Source: Dietzia timorensis (GTDB taxonomy: Bacteria > Actinomycetota > Actinomycetes > Mycobacteriales > Mycobacteriaceae). Taken from it: a stretch of 64,000 bases of DNA. Positions 47,845-57,693 of the stretch are shown here, in pieces. The notes below the pieces were generated by a model, which worked only from the letters and a program-made list of their open reading frames with translations, had not been told where the DNA came from and did not search any database. The stretch is taken from assembly GCF_001659785.1 (NCBI RefSeq), contig NZ_CP015961.1, positions 1,302,001-1,366,000 of the forward strand, given 5' to 3'. The position numbers were made by a program, and so were the translations under genes. How positions within the stretch are numbered: the first letter of the stretch is position 1; each line of letters begins with the position of its first letter.

Positions 47845-48996
47845 GTGGCTCGGGACTATTACGGCATTCTCGGCGTCGACAAGTCGGCGTCGGAGTCGGA
47901 AATCAAGAAGGCATACAGGAAACTGGCCCGCCAGTACCACCCCGACGTCAACTCGTCCGAAGAGGCTCAGGAGAAGTTCGCGGAGGTCGGCGCGGCGTAC
48001 GAGGTGCTGTCGGATCCGGAGAAGCGCCGGGTCGTAGACATGGGCGGTGACCCGCTCGGCGGCCCCGGCGAGGCCGGTGGCGGCGGCTTCGGAGGCGCCG
48101 GCTTCGGCGGAATGGGCGACATTTTCGACGCCTTCTTCGGGGGCGGGGGCGGCGGCGGTTCCCGTGGCCCGCGTTCGCGCGTGCAGCCCGGTTCGGACTC
48201 GCTCGTCCGCGTCACGCTCGATCTCGAAGAGGCCGCCACGGGCACGCAGAAAGAGATTCAGATCGACACGGCGGTGCTGTGTAAGACCTGCCACGGCAAG
48301 GGTTCCGCCGACGGGGCAAAGCCGACGACTTGTCAGATCTGTCAGGGCGCGGGGGAGGTCCAGTCCGTACAGCGCACCATGCTCGGCAACGTGATGACCT
48401 CCCGTCCCTGCAGCAATTGCCAGGGTACCGGCGAGGTCATCCCCAACCCCTGTGGATCGTGCGGCGGCCAGGGACGCGTGCGCGAGCGTCGGAACGTCAC
48501 CGCCAAGATCCCCGCCGGCGTGACGACGGGCAACCGCGTCCGCCTGTCCGGGCAAGGCGAGGTCGGGCCCGGCGGAGGGCCGGCAGGCGATCTCTACGTC
48601 GAGATTCGCGAACGAGAACACCCCGTCTTCGTCCGCGAGGGCGACGACCTCCACGCCAGCGTCCGTGTACCGATGGTGGAGGCTGCGCTCGGTTCGGAGA
48701 TCGAGCTCGAATCGATCCTCGGTGAGGACATCTCCGTGCGTATCGAGGCCGGAACCCAACCCAACGACGTCGTCAACCTGCGCGGCAAGGGCATGCCCAA
48801 TGTGCGGGGCGGCGCTCCTGGTGACATGGTTGTCCACCTCGACATCGCTGTTCCCACACACCTGAACAGCAAGCAGAAAGACGCACTGCGCAAGCTTCGT
48901 GAGCTCGAGAAAGAAGGGCCGAAGCTCGTCGACAAGGACAACGCGCACTCCGGTTCGCTGTTTTCGAAGCTGCGCTCGGCATTCAGCGGACGCTGA
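47845..48996 (+). CDS. dnaJ: Chaperone DnaJ (DnaJ2 type)
   Basis: This Hsp40 co-chaperone stimulates DnaK ATPase. The 383-aa product has the J domain with the HPD motif ([13 protein letters not shown]) near residue 33, a Gly/Phe-rich linker ([21 protein letters not shown]), and four zinc Cys repeats [24 protein letters not shown] and CGSCGGQG (~150-220). The C-terminal peptide-binding domains follow. GGAGG lies upstream of the GTG. Its place after hrcA marks it as the second actinobacterial dnaJ rather than the one beside dnaK. Confidence 0.96.
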   Translation: MARDYYGILGVDKSASESEIKKAYRKLARQYHPDVNSSEEAQEKFAEVGAAYEVLSDPEKRRVVDMGGDPLGGPGEAGGGGFGGAGFGGMGDIFDAFFGGGGGGGSRGPRSRVQPGSDSLVRVTLDLEEAATGTQKEIQIDTAVLCKTCHGKGSADGAKPTTCQICQGAGEVQSVQRTMLGNVMTSRPCSNCQGTGEVIPNPCGSCGGQGRVRERRNVTAKIPAGVTTGNRVRLSGQGEVGPGGGPAGDLYVEIREREHPVFVREGDDLHASVRVPMVEAALGSEIELESILGEDISVRIEAGTQPNDVVNLRGKGMPNVRGGAPGDMVVHLDIAVPTHLNSKQKDALRKLRELEKEGPKLVDKDNAHSGSLFSKLRSAFSGR

Positions 48997-49047
48997 TCCC
49001 CGCCGTTCCCGTACTCATCCGCGACAACGCCAGGCCCGGAGGAATTG

Positions 49048-49824
49048 ATGTCGGCATCGCTGCTGCTTAGCGAAGATATTCCGGATGACGGCGGGCGATT
49101 GGTGATCTCCGGTCCCGAGGGCAAGCACGGCGCGGCGGCACTTCGGCTCAAGCCCGGCGAAGGAATCCTCGTCGGCGACGGCGCCGGTGTGCTCGCCGAG
49201 TGCGAAGTCCTCTCCGCTGGCGCAGGCGAGGTCGAGGTCGTGGTCCGCCGCCGCACCGAGCATGCGCCGCCGGTACCGGCCGTGACGATCGTGCAAGCTC
49301 TGCCCAAGTCCGAGCGATCCGAACTTGCCGTGGATCTCGCCACCGAGGCGGGCGCGGACGAGATTGTCCCGTGGCAGGCGGATCGATGTATCTCCCGGTG
49401 GACCGGTGCAAAGGGCAAGGCCGAGAAGGGGCGCCAGAAATGGCAGAACGCCGCGCGTGCTGCGGCGAAGCAGGCGCGCCGCGCCTTCGAGCCGCCGATC
49501 GGTGAGCTCGTCGACACCAAGGCGCTCACGGCGATGGTCGCGGACTGGTCCAATGCGTCGTCCGCCGTCATCGTCTTGCATGAAGAGGAGTCGCGGGCCT
49601 TCACCGAACTCGTCACGGCCACGGTGGGTGAGGGCATCGAACGGATCGTCCTCGTGGTCGGCCCCGAGGGCGGTGTCGCCGAACAAGAGATCGCGGCGCT
49701 GCGCGAAGCCGGTGCCATTCCGGCTCTGTTGGGTCCCGAGGTTCTTCGGACCTCGACCGCTGCGGCGGTGGCGCTCGGCGCGATCGGTGCGCTGACCGCT
49801 CGGTGGCCCTCGCCTCGGGGATGA
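49048..49824 (+). CDS. rsmE: 16S rRNA m3U1498 methyltransferase
   Basis: RsmE methylates U1498 of 16S rRNA, in the decoding centre. The 258-aa SPOUT/knot enzyme has the N-terminal PUA-like part (GPEGKHGAAALRLKPGEGIL), the VTIVQALPKSERSELAVDLAT stretch, EIVPWQADRCISRW, and the C-terminal SAM-binding knot (RIVLVVGPEGGVAEQEIAA and LLGPEVLRTSTAAAVALGA). I use the ATG at 49048, with GGAGGAA upstream, rather than the adjacent TTG at 49045. It sits between dnaJ2 and phoH, as in relatives. Confidence 0.95.
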   Translation: MSASLLLSEDIPDDGGRLVISGPEGKHGAAALRLKPGEGILVGDGAGVLAECEVLSAGAGEVEVVVRRRTEHAPPVPAVTIVQALPKSERSELAVDLATEAGADEIVPWQADRCISRWTGAKGKAEKGRQKWQNAARAAAKQARRAFEPPIGELVDTKALTAMVADWSNASSAVIVLHEEESRAFTELVTATVGEGIERIVLVVGPEGGVAEQEIAALREAGAIPALLGPEVLRTSTAAAVALGAIGALTARWPSPRG

Positions 49825-49876
49825 ATGTCGTCTGCAAGCGCTAGAATCGACGCAGAAACGGCAAGACCGATAAGGA

Positions 49877-51004
49877 GTGGTTACAGTAACTTCCCCGCAC
49901 GATAGCGCCGCCGACGACGGCGGGCAGGCACGCGCCAGCATCATGCTGGAACCCGATGTGGCGTTCGCGGTGCTCGGCACCGCTGACGCGAACCTTCGGG
50001 CGCTTGAGGATGCGCTCGATGCCGACGTGCACGTCCGCGGTGGCCAGGTGACGCTCACCGGCGCCCGAGACGACGTCTCGCATGCGGCCGACGTCGTCAA
50101 CGATCTGCGCCGCCAGGCCAAGCGTGGCGTGGCCATCACTCCCGATTCCGTGCTCCGCTCCGTGGATCTGACGAAGGACACCGCCGCCCCCGCCGCGGCC
50201 GATGTGATGAGCGCAGAGATCCTGCGTCGGCGCGGCAAGACGATTCGACCGAAGACGCTCGGGCAGAAGGAATACGTCGACGCCATCGATAGCCACACGA
50301 TCGTGTTCGGCCTCGGACCGGCGGGTACGGGCAAGACCTACCTCGCGATCGCCAAGGCGGTCGCTGCCCTTTCCGCGAAGGAGATCGACCGCATCATTCT
50401 CACCCGGCCCGCGGTTGAGGCCGGCGAGCGGCTGGGCTTTCTCCCCGGTGCGTTGAGCGACAAGATCGACCCCTATATGCGGCCGTTGTACGACGCGCTG
50501 CACGACATGATGGACCCCGAGGCGATTCCCAAGCTCATGGCCGCGGGGGTGATCGAGGTGGCACCGCTGGCCTATATGCGCGGCCGCACCCTCAACGACG
50601 CGTTCATCATCCTCGACGAGGCGCAGAACACGACGCCCGAACAGATGAAGATGTTTCTCACCCGTCTCGGATTCGGCTCAAAGATCGTCGTGACGGGAGA
50701 TGGCTCCCAGGTCGATCTCCCCGGAGGACAGAAATCCGGGCTGCGCGTGGTCCAGCGAATCCTAGACGGCGTGGACGACATCCACTTCTCGACACTGACG
50801 TCGAAGGACGTCGTCCGTCATTCCCTCGTGAGCAGGATCGTCGAGGCTTACGATGCATTCGACAAGCGTTCCGCGCGCGGGGACGACGAGGACGGCGCGA
50901 ACCGTGCCGAGCGACGTCACCCGGGGCAAGGACGCGCCGGACGCGGACCCGGAACCCGGACGGAACGGGAACGGCAACGGCAACACGGAAAGGGCCGAAA
51001 TTGA
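49877..51004 (+). CDS. phoH: PhoH-like ATPase
   Basis: PhoH is a predicted ATPase of the helicase family with an RNA-related role, in the phoH-ybeY-era group. The 375-aa product has Walker [19 protein letters not shown] near residue 150, [20 protein letters not shown], Walker [20 protein letters not shown] near 240 and the arginine-rich C-terminus. The start is uncertain: the GTG at 49877 overlaps its own AAGGAG ribosome site, which leaves no spacing, and a later start such as the ATG at 49943 is possible. The stop overlaps the ybeY start. Confidence 0.92.
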   Translation: MVTVTSPHDSAADDGGQARASIMLEPDVAFAVLGTADANLRALEDALDADVHVRGGQVTLTGARDDVSHAADVVNDLRRQAKRGVAITPDSVLRSVDLTKDTAAPAAADVMSAEILRRRGKTIRPKTLGQKEYVDAIDSHTIVFGLGPAGTGKTYLAIAKAVAALSAKEIDRIILTRPAVEAGERLGFLPGALSDKIDPYMRPLYDALHDMMDPEAIPKLMAAGVIEVAPLAYMRGRTLNDAFIILDEAQNTTPEQMKMFLTRLGFGSKIVVTGDGSQVDLPGGQKSGLRVVQRILDGVDDIHFSTLTSKDVVRHSLVSRIVEAYDAFDKRSARGDDEDGANRAERRHPGQGRAGRGPGTRTERERQRQHGKGRN

Positions 51005-51489
51005 GCATTGAAGTTGCCAACGAATCGGGCATCGACGTCGAGGGCGAGATGCTCATCTCGGTCGCATCCTTCGTGATCTCGCGCATGGACGTCCATCCCG
51101 CGGCCGAGCTCGCGATCACCCTGGTTGATATCGAAACGATGTCCGACCTGCACGTCCAGTGGATGGACCTGCCAGGTCCCACCGACGTGCTCAGCTTCCC
51201 GATGGACGAACTGTCCCCGGGTGGGCACCCGGACATGGCCGCGCCCGGACCGGCGATGCTCGGCGACCTGGTGTTGTGCCCGGAATTCGCCGCGGACCAG
51301 GCCGCATCCTCGGGGCACCCGCTCGCGCACGAGCTCGCGCTGCTCACCGTGCACGGTTGCCTGCACCTGCTCGGCTACGACCACGCCGAGCCGGAGGAAG
51401 AGCGCGAGATGTTCGCGCTACAGGCCGAGCTGCTGGCCGAGTGGTACGACGAGCGCGAGGCTACCGCCGGCGCCGGCACGCAGGGCTAG
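51001..51489 (+). CDS. ybeY: Endoribonuclease YbeY
   Basis: YbeY is a zinc-dependent rRNA maturation RNase. The 162-aa product has the zinc motif [19 protein letters not shown] near residues 118-136 (H-x3-H-x5-H pattern) and [14 protein letters not shown] upstream. The start is a rare TTG that overlaps the phoH stop (TTGA). GGAAAGGG upstream supplies the ribosome site, so its translation depends on phoH. Confidence 0.94.
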   Translation: MSIEVANESGIDVEGEMLISVASFVISRMDVHPAAELAITLVDIETMSDLHVQWMDLPGPTDVLSFPMDELSPGGHPDMAAPGPAMLGDLVLCPEFAADQAASSGHPLAHELALLTVHGCLHLLGYDHAEPEEEREMFALQAELLAEWYDEREATAGAGTQG

Positions 51490-51502
51490 GCGAGACTGCT
51501 AC

Positions 51503-52828
51503 GTGGAATCCCTGGATTGGACTTTCTTCGTCGGCCTCGCGCTGATCCCACTGGCCGGGCTCTTCTCGGCGATCGACTCCGCGCTATCGACGGTGTCGGT
51601 GGCGCGAGTGGAAGAGCTCGAACGCGAAGGGCGGATGGGCGCACGCAGGCTGAGACGCGCCATCGAATCCCGGCCGCAATACATCAACTTGTGCGTGTTG
51701 CTCTACACGATCTGCCTGGTCGCGGCGGCAGTGCAGGTGGTTACCTTCTTCGAGGACCTGGTCGACCATTCGATCTGGGGGATTATCCTCGGCGTCGCCG
51801 TGATGAGTGCGCTCGCCTTCATCGTCGCCGGGGTCGGGCCGAGGAACCTCGGCCGCCAGCATGCGTACAGCATCTCCCTGGCGACGGCGTTGCCGATGCA
51901 GATCCTCGGTATCGTCCTGCGGCCGATCGTCCGCATCCTCATCGTTCTCGGTAACGCGCTCACGCCCGGTAAGGGCTTCCGCAACGGCCCGTTCACCGGG
52001 GAGATCGAGCTCCTCGAGATCGTCGATCTCGCCCGAGAGCGTGGCGTCGTCGCCGAGGACGAATCGCGGATGATCCAGTCGGTGTTCGAGCTGGACCAGA
52101 CCAGCGCCCGCGAAATCATGACCCCGCGCACCGAAATCGTGTGGATCGAGAGCGACAAGACCATCGCGCAGGTACTGCGCCTGGCGGTGCGCTCCGGGCA
52201 CTCGCGCATCCCGGTGATCGGGGACTCCGTCGACGACGTCGTCGGCGTGGCGTACCTCCGCGACCTCGTCGCTGCAGCGACGGGAAGCTCCGATTCGTAT
52301 GCGAGCGCGGAGCAGACTCTCGTGTCGAGCGTGATGAAGCCGGTGTACTTCGAGCCGGACTCGAAACGAGCCGATAATCTCCTCGCCGAGATGCAGCGCC
52401 AGCGCAACCATCTCGCCGTGCTCATCGACGAGTACGGCGGCGTCGCCGGGTTGGTGTCGATCGAAGACGTACTCGAGGAAATCGTCGGCGAGATCGTCGA
52501 CGAACACGACGCCACGGAGGTCGCGCCGATCGAGGAGCTCGAAGACGGCGGCTACAGGCTCTCCTCGCGGCTGTCGCTCGCCGAGGTGAGCGACCTGTTC
52601 GACGTCGAGTTCGACGAGGAGACCACCGAGGAGGCCGACACCGTTGCGGGCCTGCTCGCCTACGAGCTCGGCCGAGTGCCGCTGCCTGGCACCCGGGTGA
52701 AGGCCGCCGGCGTGGTCTTCCTCGCCGAGGGCGGAACCGACAGGCGCGGCCGGATCCGCGTATCGACAGTGAGGGCGTACAAGCTCGAACCCGAGCCCGC
52801 CACCGATGAGGAGAATCCCCATGACTGA
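51503..52828 (+). CDS. CNNM/CorC-family membrane protein with CBS domains
   Basis: This 441-aa protein has a DUF21/CNNM membrane domain (about four helices, residues ~5-165: FVGLALIPLAGLFSAIDSAL; YTICLVAAAVQVVTFFEDL; LGVAVMSALAFIVAGVGP), two CBS motifs (SAREIMTPRTEIVWIESD and HLAVLIDEYGGVAGLVSIED), and the CorC_HlyC C-terminal domain. It resembles the Mg2+-linked transporters and is adjacent to ybeY and era, as in mycobacteria. The GTG at 51503, 14 bp after ybeY, is taken as start because the family N-terminus (LDWTFFVGLA) begins here. No clean Shine-Dalgarno is visible. era overlaps its stop by 8 bp. Confidence 0.9.
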   Translation: MESLDWTFFVGLALIPLAGLFSAIDSALSTVSVARVEELEREGRMGARRLRRAIESRPQYINLCVLLYTICLVAAAVQVVTFFEDLVDHSIWGIILGVAVMSALAFIVAGVGPRNLGRQHAYSISLATALPMQILGIVLRPIVRILIVLGNALTPGKGFRNGPFTGEIELLEIVDLARERGVVAEDESRMIQSVFELDQTSAREIMTPRTEIVWIESDKTIAQVLRLAVRSGHSRIPVIGDSVDDVVGVAYLRDLVAAATGSSDSYASAEQTLVSSVMKPVYFEPDSKRADNLLAEMQRQRNHLAVLIDEYGGVAGLVSIEDVLEEIVGEIVDEHDATEVAPIEELEDGGYRLSSRLSLAEVSDLFDVEFDEETTEEADTVAGLLAYELGRVPLPGTRVKAAGVVFLAEGGTDRRGRIRVSTVRAYKLEPEPATDEENPHD

Positions 52829-53729
52829 GCCCGCCCCGTACCGCTCCGGATTCGTGTCCTTCGTCGGACGACCGAACACTGGCAAATCGACGCTGACGAA
52901 CGCCCTGGTCGGCGAGAAGATCGCGATCACCTCGAACCGCCCCCAGACGACAAGGCACACGATTCGGGGCATCGTCCACCGCTCCGATGGTCAGATCATC
53001 ATCGTCGACACCCCGGGCCTACACCGGCCCCGCACACTTCTCGGCGAACGTCTCAATGCGTTGGTCGAGGACACCTATTCCGACGTCGACGTGATCGGCA
53101 TGTGCTTCCCTGCGGGCGAGAAAATCGGTCCGGGGGACAAGTGGATTCTCGGACGGGTGCGCGAACTTGCGCCCAAGACGCCGATGGTAGGGATCGTCAC
53201 GAAGATCGATGCCGCGCCGCAGCAGGCCGTCGCCGAGCAGCTGCTCGCCGTGTCCGAGCTCCTCGGCCCCGCGGCGGAGGTCGTTCCGGTGTCGGCGACG
53301 TCCGGGCAGCAGGTCGATATCGTGGGCGATGTCCTCGTCTCGCAACTTCCCGAGGGGCCGCAGTTCTACCCCGACGACGCGATCACCGACGAGCCGGACG
53401 AGACGCGAATCGCCGAGCTCATCAGGGAAGCGGCGCTGGAAGGTGTACGCGACGAGCTGCCGCACTCCATCGCCGTCGTCATCGACGAGATCCTGCCGCG
53501 CGAGGGCCGGGACGACCTGCTCGACGTGCACGCCTCGCTCATCGTCGAGCGCGAGAGCCAGAAGGCGATCGTGATCGGGAAGAAGGGTTCGCGCATGCGC
53601 GATGTCGGATCCCGGGCCAGGCAGGGGATCGCCGAGCTCCTCGGTAAGAAGATCTTCCTCGACTTGCACGTCAAGGTGCTCAAGGACTGGCAGCGCGACC
53701 CGAGGTACCTCGGCCGACTCGGCTTCTAA
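52821..53729 (+). CDS. era: GTPase Era
   Basis: Era binds 16S rRNA and directs 30S maturation. The 302-aa product has the G domain (GRPNTGKSTLTNALVGEKIAI, QTTRHTIRG, DTPGLHRPRTLLGERL, TKIDAAP, SATSG) and a C-terminal KH domain (IGKKGSRMRDVGSRARQG, FLDLHVKVLKDWQRDPR). The ATG at 52821 has GAGGAG upstream; an upstream in-frame ATG at 52806 is inferior. It overlaps the CBS gene by 8 bp. The amidase gene found between era and recO in M. tuberculosis is not here. Confidence 0.96.
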   Translation: MTEPAPYRSGFVSFVGRPNTGKSTLTNALVGEKIAITSNRPQTTRHTIRGIVHRSDGQIIIVDTPGLHRPRTLLGERLNALVEDTYSDVDVIGMCFPAGEKIGPGDKWILGRVRELAPKTPMVGIVTKIDAAPQQAVAEQLLAVSELLGPAAEVVPVSATSGQQVDIVGDVLVSQLPEGPQFYPDDAITDEPDETRIAELIREAALEGVRDELPHSIAVVIDEILPREGRDDLLDVHASLIVERESQKAIVIGKKGSRMRDVGSRARQGIAELLGKKIFLDLHVKVLKDWQRDPRYLGRLGF

Positions 53730-53834
53730 CAGCGCTTACCCAGAAGCGGCGCACGAGAGAATAAACTTGTGCCCCTGACGACGTTCTCGGGGTAGTCGGA
53801 GCGTCTGGGCGACGACCCGAATAGGAGGTGAAGG

Positions 53835-54695
53835 GTGCACCCGGTAAGGGACCGCGCATTGGTACTGCGCACACATGACCTCGGCGAGGCCGATCGGATC
53901 ATCACGATGCTGTGCTACGAACACGGCATCGTGCGCGGCGTCGGCAAGGCTGTGCGCAGGACCCGCTCCAAATTCGGATCCCGGCTCGAGCCCTTCACTT
54001 TTGTAGAGGTGCAGTTCGTTCCGAGCAAGCGTTCGCTCGCAATGGGAAGCGGCGCCCCCGGGATGGTGGGATTGGGCACGCCTTTCGGTAGCGGCGGCCT
54101 CGCGATCATCCAACAGGCCGAGACCATCGAGACCTACGCCCCGCAGATCACTGGCGACTGGCGCGCCTACACAGCGGCCTGCGCCATGATGGAGGCCGCC
54201 GAGCACCTCGCGGGCGGGGAGCCGCGCATCCTGCGCATGCTCGTACTCGCGTTCCGCTCGCTCGCCGAGGCGCGCCGTGATCCCTCGCTCGTCGCCGTGT
54301 CGTTCATGCTCAGGGCGTTGCAGGTCGCCGGCTGGGAACCCGTGTTGCTCGCCTGCGCCCGGTGCGGCGTGGTCGGCCCGCATCGCGCGTACCACGTACC
54401 CAGCGGCGGCGCAGTCTGCGTGCACTGCCGGCCGCCGGGTGCGCTGACACCACGGCAAGGAACCCCGGAAGTCCTCGACGCGCTCCTGCGCGGCCGATGG
54501 GACGTCGTCGAAGCGGCGCCGGAGCAGGTTCTTCGGCAGGCCTCGCAACTTGTGGTCGCGCACGTGCAATGGCACACAGAACGTTCGCTGCACACGCTGC
54601 CGCTGCTGGCCGGAGAAGGGGACGTCCGACGTCATACGCAAGCCCCGACCGGAACCCCGAACCGAAAGGACCACTCGCATGGCGCTTCTGCCTAG
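53835..54695 (+). CDS. recO: DNA repair protein RecO
   Basis: RecO loads RecA onto SSB-coated single-stranded DNA. The 286-aa product has the family N-terminal OB fold ([39 protein letters not shown]), a helical middle domain and a zinc motif ([13 protein letters not shown], then VCVHC) near residues 175-200. The last 50 residues are polar. AGGAGGTGAAGG precedes the GTG start. The end overlaps the uppS start by 17 bp. Confidence 0.95.
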   Translation: MHPVRDRALVLRTHDLGEADRIITMLCYEHGIVRGVGKAVRRTRSKFGSRLEPFTFVEVQFVPSKRSLAMGSGAPGMVGLGTPFGSGGLAIIQQAETIETYAPQITGDWRAYTAACAMMEAAEHLAGGEPRILRMLVLAFRSLAEARRDPSLVAVSFMLRALQVAGWEPVLLACARCGVVGPHRAYHVPSGGAVCVHCRPPGALTPRQGTPEVLDALLRGRWDVVEAAPEQVLRQASQLVVAHVQWHTERSLHTLPLLAGEGDVRRHTQAPTGTPNRKDHSHGASA

Positions 54696-55500
54696 GCGCG
54701 CGAAGGCGAACGCCGCCGGCTCAATTGGTGTGACGCCGGAGACCGCGAAAGCCCCGCCACGCCACGCTTCCGGGGCGCAGGCGCCGGCGATTCCCGAGCA
54801 GTTCGTGCCACGGCACGTCGGTCTGGTGATGGACGGTAATGGTCGGTGGGCGCAGGAGCGCGGGCTCGCGCGTACCGAGGGACACAAGCGCGGCGAGGCC
54901 GTGCTCATGGATGTCGTGCAGGGCTGCATAGAGATGGGCATCCCGTACCTGAGCGCGTACGCGTTCTCCACGGAGAACTGGAAGCGCAGCCCCGACGAGG
55001 TGCGGTTCCTGATGGGATTCAACCGCGACGTGCTACGCCGTCGCCGCGACGAGCTGCACGAGATGGGCGTGCGGGTGCGCTGGGCCGGGCGGCGCCCGAA
55101 GCTGTGGATGTCGGTGATCTCCGAACTCGAGATCGCCGAAGAGCAGACGAAGAACAACACCGTGATGACGCTCGCGATGTGCGTGAACTATGGCGGACGC
55201 GCCGAGATCGTCGACGCGGCCAGGCAGATCGCGCGGCGCGCGGCGGCGGGGGAGATCGACCCCGACCACATCACCGAAAAATCGTTCGCCGGTTACCTCG
55301 ATGAACCCGACATGCCCGACGTCGACATGTTCCTGCGTCCCTCGGGCGAACTACGCACATCGAACTTCCTACTGTGGCAATCGGCGTACGCGGAGTTCGT
55401 GTTCCAGGAAACCCTGTTCCCCGACTTTTCGCGCCTCGACCTGTGGGAGGCGTGCCTCGAATACGCCCGTCGCGACCGGCGCTTCGGCGGCGTGAAGTAG
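54679..55500 (+). CDS. uppS: Polyprenyl diphosphate synthase (UppS)
   Basis: This Z-polyprenyl synthase makes the lipid carrier for peptidoglycan and arabinogalactan. The 273-aa product has [20 protein letters not shown], the catalytic Asp motif, [18 protein letters not shown], and the C-terminal [20 protein letters not shown] with [15 protein letters not shown]. An N-terminal extension of about 40 residues precedes the core. AAAGGA is upstream of the ATG, which lies inside the end of recO. Z-decaprenyl diphosphate synthase is the mycobacterial counterpart; chain length is not deducible here. Confidence 0.95.
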   Translation: MALLPRRAKANAAGSIGVTPETAKAPPRHASGAQAPAIPEQFVPRHVGLVMDGNGRWAQERGLARTEGHKRGEAVLMDVVQGCIEMGIPYLSAYAFSTENWKRSPDEVRFLMGFNRDVLRRRRDELHEMGVRVRWAGRRPKLWMSVISELEIAEEQTKNNTVMTLAMCVNYGGRAEIVDAARQIARRAAAGEIDPDHITEKSFAGYLDEPDMPDVDMFLRPSGELRTSNFLLWQSAYAEFVFQETLFPDFSRLDLWEACLEYARRDRRFGGVK

Positions 55501-55512
55501 CGTCCGCGTTCG

Positions 55513-55947
55513 CTACCGGGTCTCCGCCGCGCACTCGGCGCACAGACCGACGAGCTCGATGGTGTGCTGGACGTCGGAGAAACCGTTCGCCGCGGCGACC
55601 GACCTGGTCCAATGCTCTACGGTGTCCGCCTGGATCTCGACGGTCTTCCCGCAGCGCCGACACACCAGATGATGGTGGTGGTGATCGGAACACCGGCGGA
55701 AGAGCTGCTCTCCGCCGTCATTGCGCAGCGTATCCACGGCGCCGACGTCCACCAGCGACTGGAGGGTGCGATAGACGGTGGTAAGCCCGATGCGCTGGCC
55801 CAGATCGCGCAACCTCGAATGCACGTCCTGCGCGGAGATGAACACGTCCTGCTCGCCGAGGAGATCGACGATCGCCTCGCGCTGGCGGGTCGAACGGACG
55901 CCGACCTTGGGTGCGTCGGCAGGGTCTGACGAGCCGTCTCGTGGCAT
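55513..55947 (-). CDS. zur: Fur-family repressor (Zur-like)
   Basis: This 144-aa Fur-type metalloregulator has an N-terminal winged helix (RSTRQREAIVDLLGEQDVF; IGLTTVYRTLQSLVDVGAV), then the metal-binding HHHHHLVCRRCGKTVEI and the C-terminal CAEC pair. The uppS-fur-glyS position and a His-rich region fit Zur/FurB, which senses zinc; in M. tuberculosis an ArsR (smtB) gene sits beside it but is absent here. AAAGGAG precedes the ATG at 55947. It is divergent from glyS. No consensus Zur box was recognised in the intergenic DNA. Confidence 0.85.
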   Translation of the reverse strand: MPRDGSSDPADAPKVGVRSTRQREAIVDLLGEQDVFISAQDVHSRLRDLGQRIGLTTVYRTLQSLVDVGAVDTLRNDGGEQLFRRCSDHHHHHLVCRRCGKTVEIQADTVEHWTRSVAAANGFSDVQHTIELVGLCAECAAETR

Positions 55948-56178
55948 GGGCCGGGCTCCTTTCTCCGCGGGGAGTGGAGAGAGCACTTCGCGGGACGTGT
56001 TGCGGCGGGTCGTTCCCCGCGATTATTCCAAAGATCGTGAGAAGGCGGGGCCTGCGGCGGGGCCGCGAACGAGTCGTTAAGCTGGACGCTGAACAACTGC
56101 TAATGCGTCGCCCGCACGGATACTGCGCTGACCATGGCGCACTCTACCGGCCCGCTAGCGAGATGGAGATAAAACAAC

Positions 56179-57558
56179 GTGGCAACCAAGATCGATACCA
56201 TCGTCAACCTGTGTAAGCGTCGTGGACTCGTCTTCCCCTGCGGCGAGATCTACGGCGGCACGCGGTCGGCATGGGATTACGGGCCACTGGGCGTCGAGCT
56301 CAAGGACAACATCAAGCGCCAGTGGTGGAAGACGATCGTCCAGGGCCGCGACGATGTCGTCGGTCTCGATTCATCGGTGATCCTGCCGCGCCAGGTCTGG
56401 GAGGCTTCCGGGCACGTCGAGGTGTTCTCCGACCCGCTCGTGGAGAGCCTGTACACGCACAAGCGTTTCCGCGCCGACCACCTACTCGAGGCCTACGAGG
56501 AGAAGCACGGCCATCCGCCGGAGAACGGCCTCGCGGACATCAAGGACCCCGATACCGGGCAGCCCGGCAACTGGACCGAGCCGCGCGAGTTCTCGGGGTT
56601 GATGAAGACCTACCTCGGGCCCGTGGACGACAAGGAGGGCCTGCACTACCTCCGCCCGGAGACGGCGCAGGGCATCTTCGTCAACTTCCACAACGTGCTC
56701 ACCACCGCGCGCCGTAAGCCGCCGTTCGGTATCGGCCAGATCGGCAAGAGCTTCCGCAACGAGATCACCCCAGGCAACTTCATCTTCCGCACCCGTGAGT
56801 TCGAGCAGATGGAGATGGAATTCTTCGTCAAGCCCGGCGAGGACGAGGAGTGGCACCAGTACTGGATCGACCAGCGCCTTAACTGGTACATCGAGCTGGG
56901 CATCGATCCGGAGAACCTGCGGTTGTTCGAGCACCCGCAGGAGAAGCTGTCGCACTACTCCAAGCGCACCGTCGACGTGGAATATGCCTTCCACTTCGCC
57001 GGCTCCAAGTGGGGCGAGCTCGAGGGCGTCGCCAACCGCACCGACTACGACCTGTCGACGCACTCGAAGGCGTCGGGCGAGGACCTGTCGTACTTCGACC
57101 AGGCCTCCGGCGAGCGCTACACCCCGTACGTCATCGAGCCCGCGGCAGGTCTCACACGCTCGTTCATGGCGTTCCTCATGGACGCCTACACCGAGGACGA
57201 GGCGCCGAACTCCAAGGGCGGGGTCGACAAACGCACCGTGCTGAAGTTGGATCGTCGCCTCGCGCCGGTCAAGGCCGCGGTGCTGCCGCTCTCTCGCCAC
57301 GAGAACCTGTCGCCGAAGGCGCGGGATCTCGCGAACCAGTTGCGCAAGAACTGGAACGTCGATTTCGACGATGCCCAGGCCATCGGCCGCCGTTACCGTC
57401 GCCAGGACGAGATCGGCACGCCGTTCTGCATCACCGTCGACTTCGACACCCTCGACGACCAGGCCGTCACCATCCGCGAGCGCGACACCATGGCGCAGGA
57501 GCGCATTGCTATCGATCAGGTCGAGCGGTACCTCGCCGAGCGCCTCATCGGCTGCTAG
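56179..57558 (+). CDS. glyS: Glycyl-tRNA synthetase (dimeric class II)
   Basis: This class II synthetase charges tRNA-Gly. The 459-aa product has the Gly-specific opening ([20 protein letters not shown]), motif 1 around [14 protein letters not shown], the [15 protein letters not shown] loop, [20 protein letters not shown] (motif 2), [20 protein letters not shown] (motif 3) and the anticodon-binding domain. It is of the alpha2 type, unrelated to the bacterial alpha/beta GlyQS type. A weak GGAG precedes the GTG. A clear terminator follows. Confidence 0.96.
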   Translation: MATKIDTIVNLCKRRGLVFPCGEIYGGTRSAWDYGPLGVELKDNIKRQWWKTIVQGRDDVVGLDSSVILPRQVWEASGHVEVFSDPLVESLYTHKRFRADHLLEAYEEKHGHPPENGLADIKDPDTGQPGNWTEPREFSGLMKTYLGPVDDKEGLHYLRPETAQGIFVNFHNVLTTARRKPPFGIGQIGKSFRNEITPGNFIFRTREFEQMEMEFFVKPGEDEEWHQYWIDQRLNWYIELGIDPENLRLFEHPQEKLSHYSKRTVDVEYAFHFAGSKWGELEGVANRTDYDLSTHSKASGEDLSYFDQASGERYTPYVIEPAAGLTRSFMAFLMDAYTEDEAPNSKGGVDKRTVLKLDRRLAPVKAAVLPLSRHENLSPKARDLANQLRKNWNVDFDDAQAIGRRYRRQDEIGTPFCITVDFDTLDDQAVTIRERDTMAQERIAIDQVERYLAERLIGC

Positions 57559-57594
57559 CGCCCCCACACGCGCCGGCACTTACGGTAGGAACGA

Positions 57595-57637
57595 CCCACA
57601 CGGGGCGGACGCATCCGCGCGCCTCGTGTGGGTTTTT
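57595..57637 (+). terminator. Rho-independent terminator after glyS
   Basis: CCCACACG pairs with CGTGTGGG across a loop that has its own small GCGGA/TCCGC stem. Five T residues follow. It lies 37 bp after the glyS stop and separates glyS from dgt. Confidence 0.85.
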
Positions 57638-57693
57638 CGTATGACGGCGGAGAATCTTTCCAGCAGGACTCGCGCGATCGGCGCGCGAGGAGG

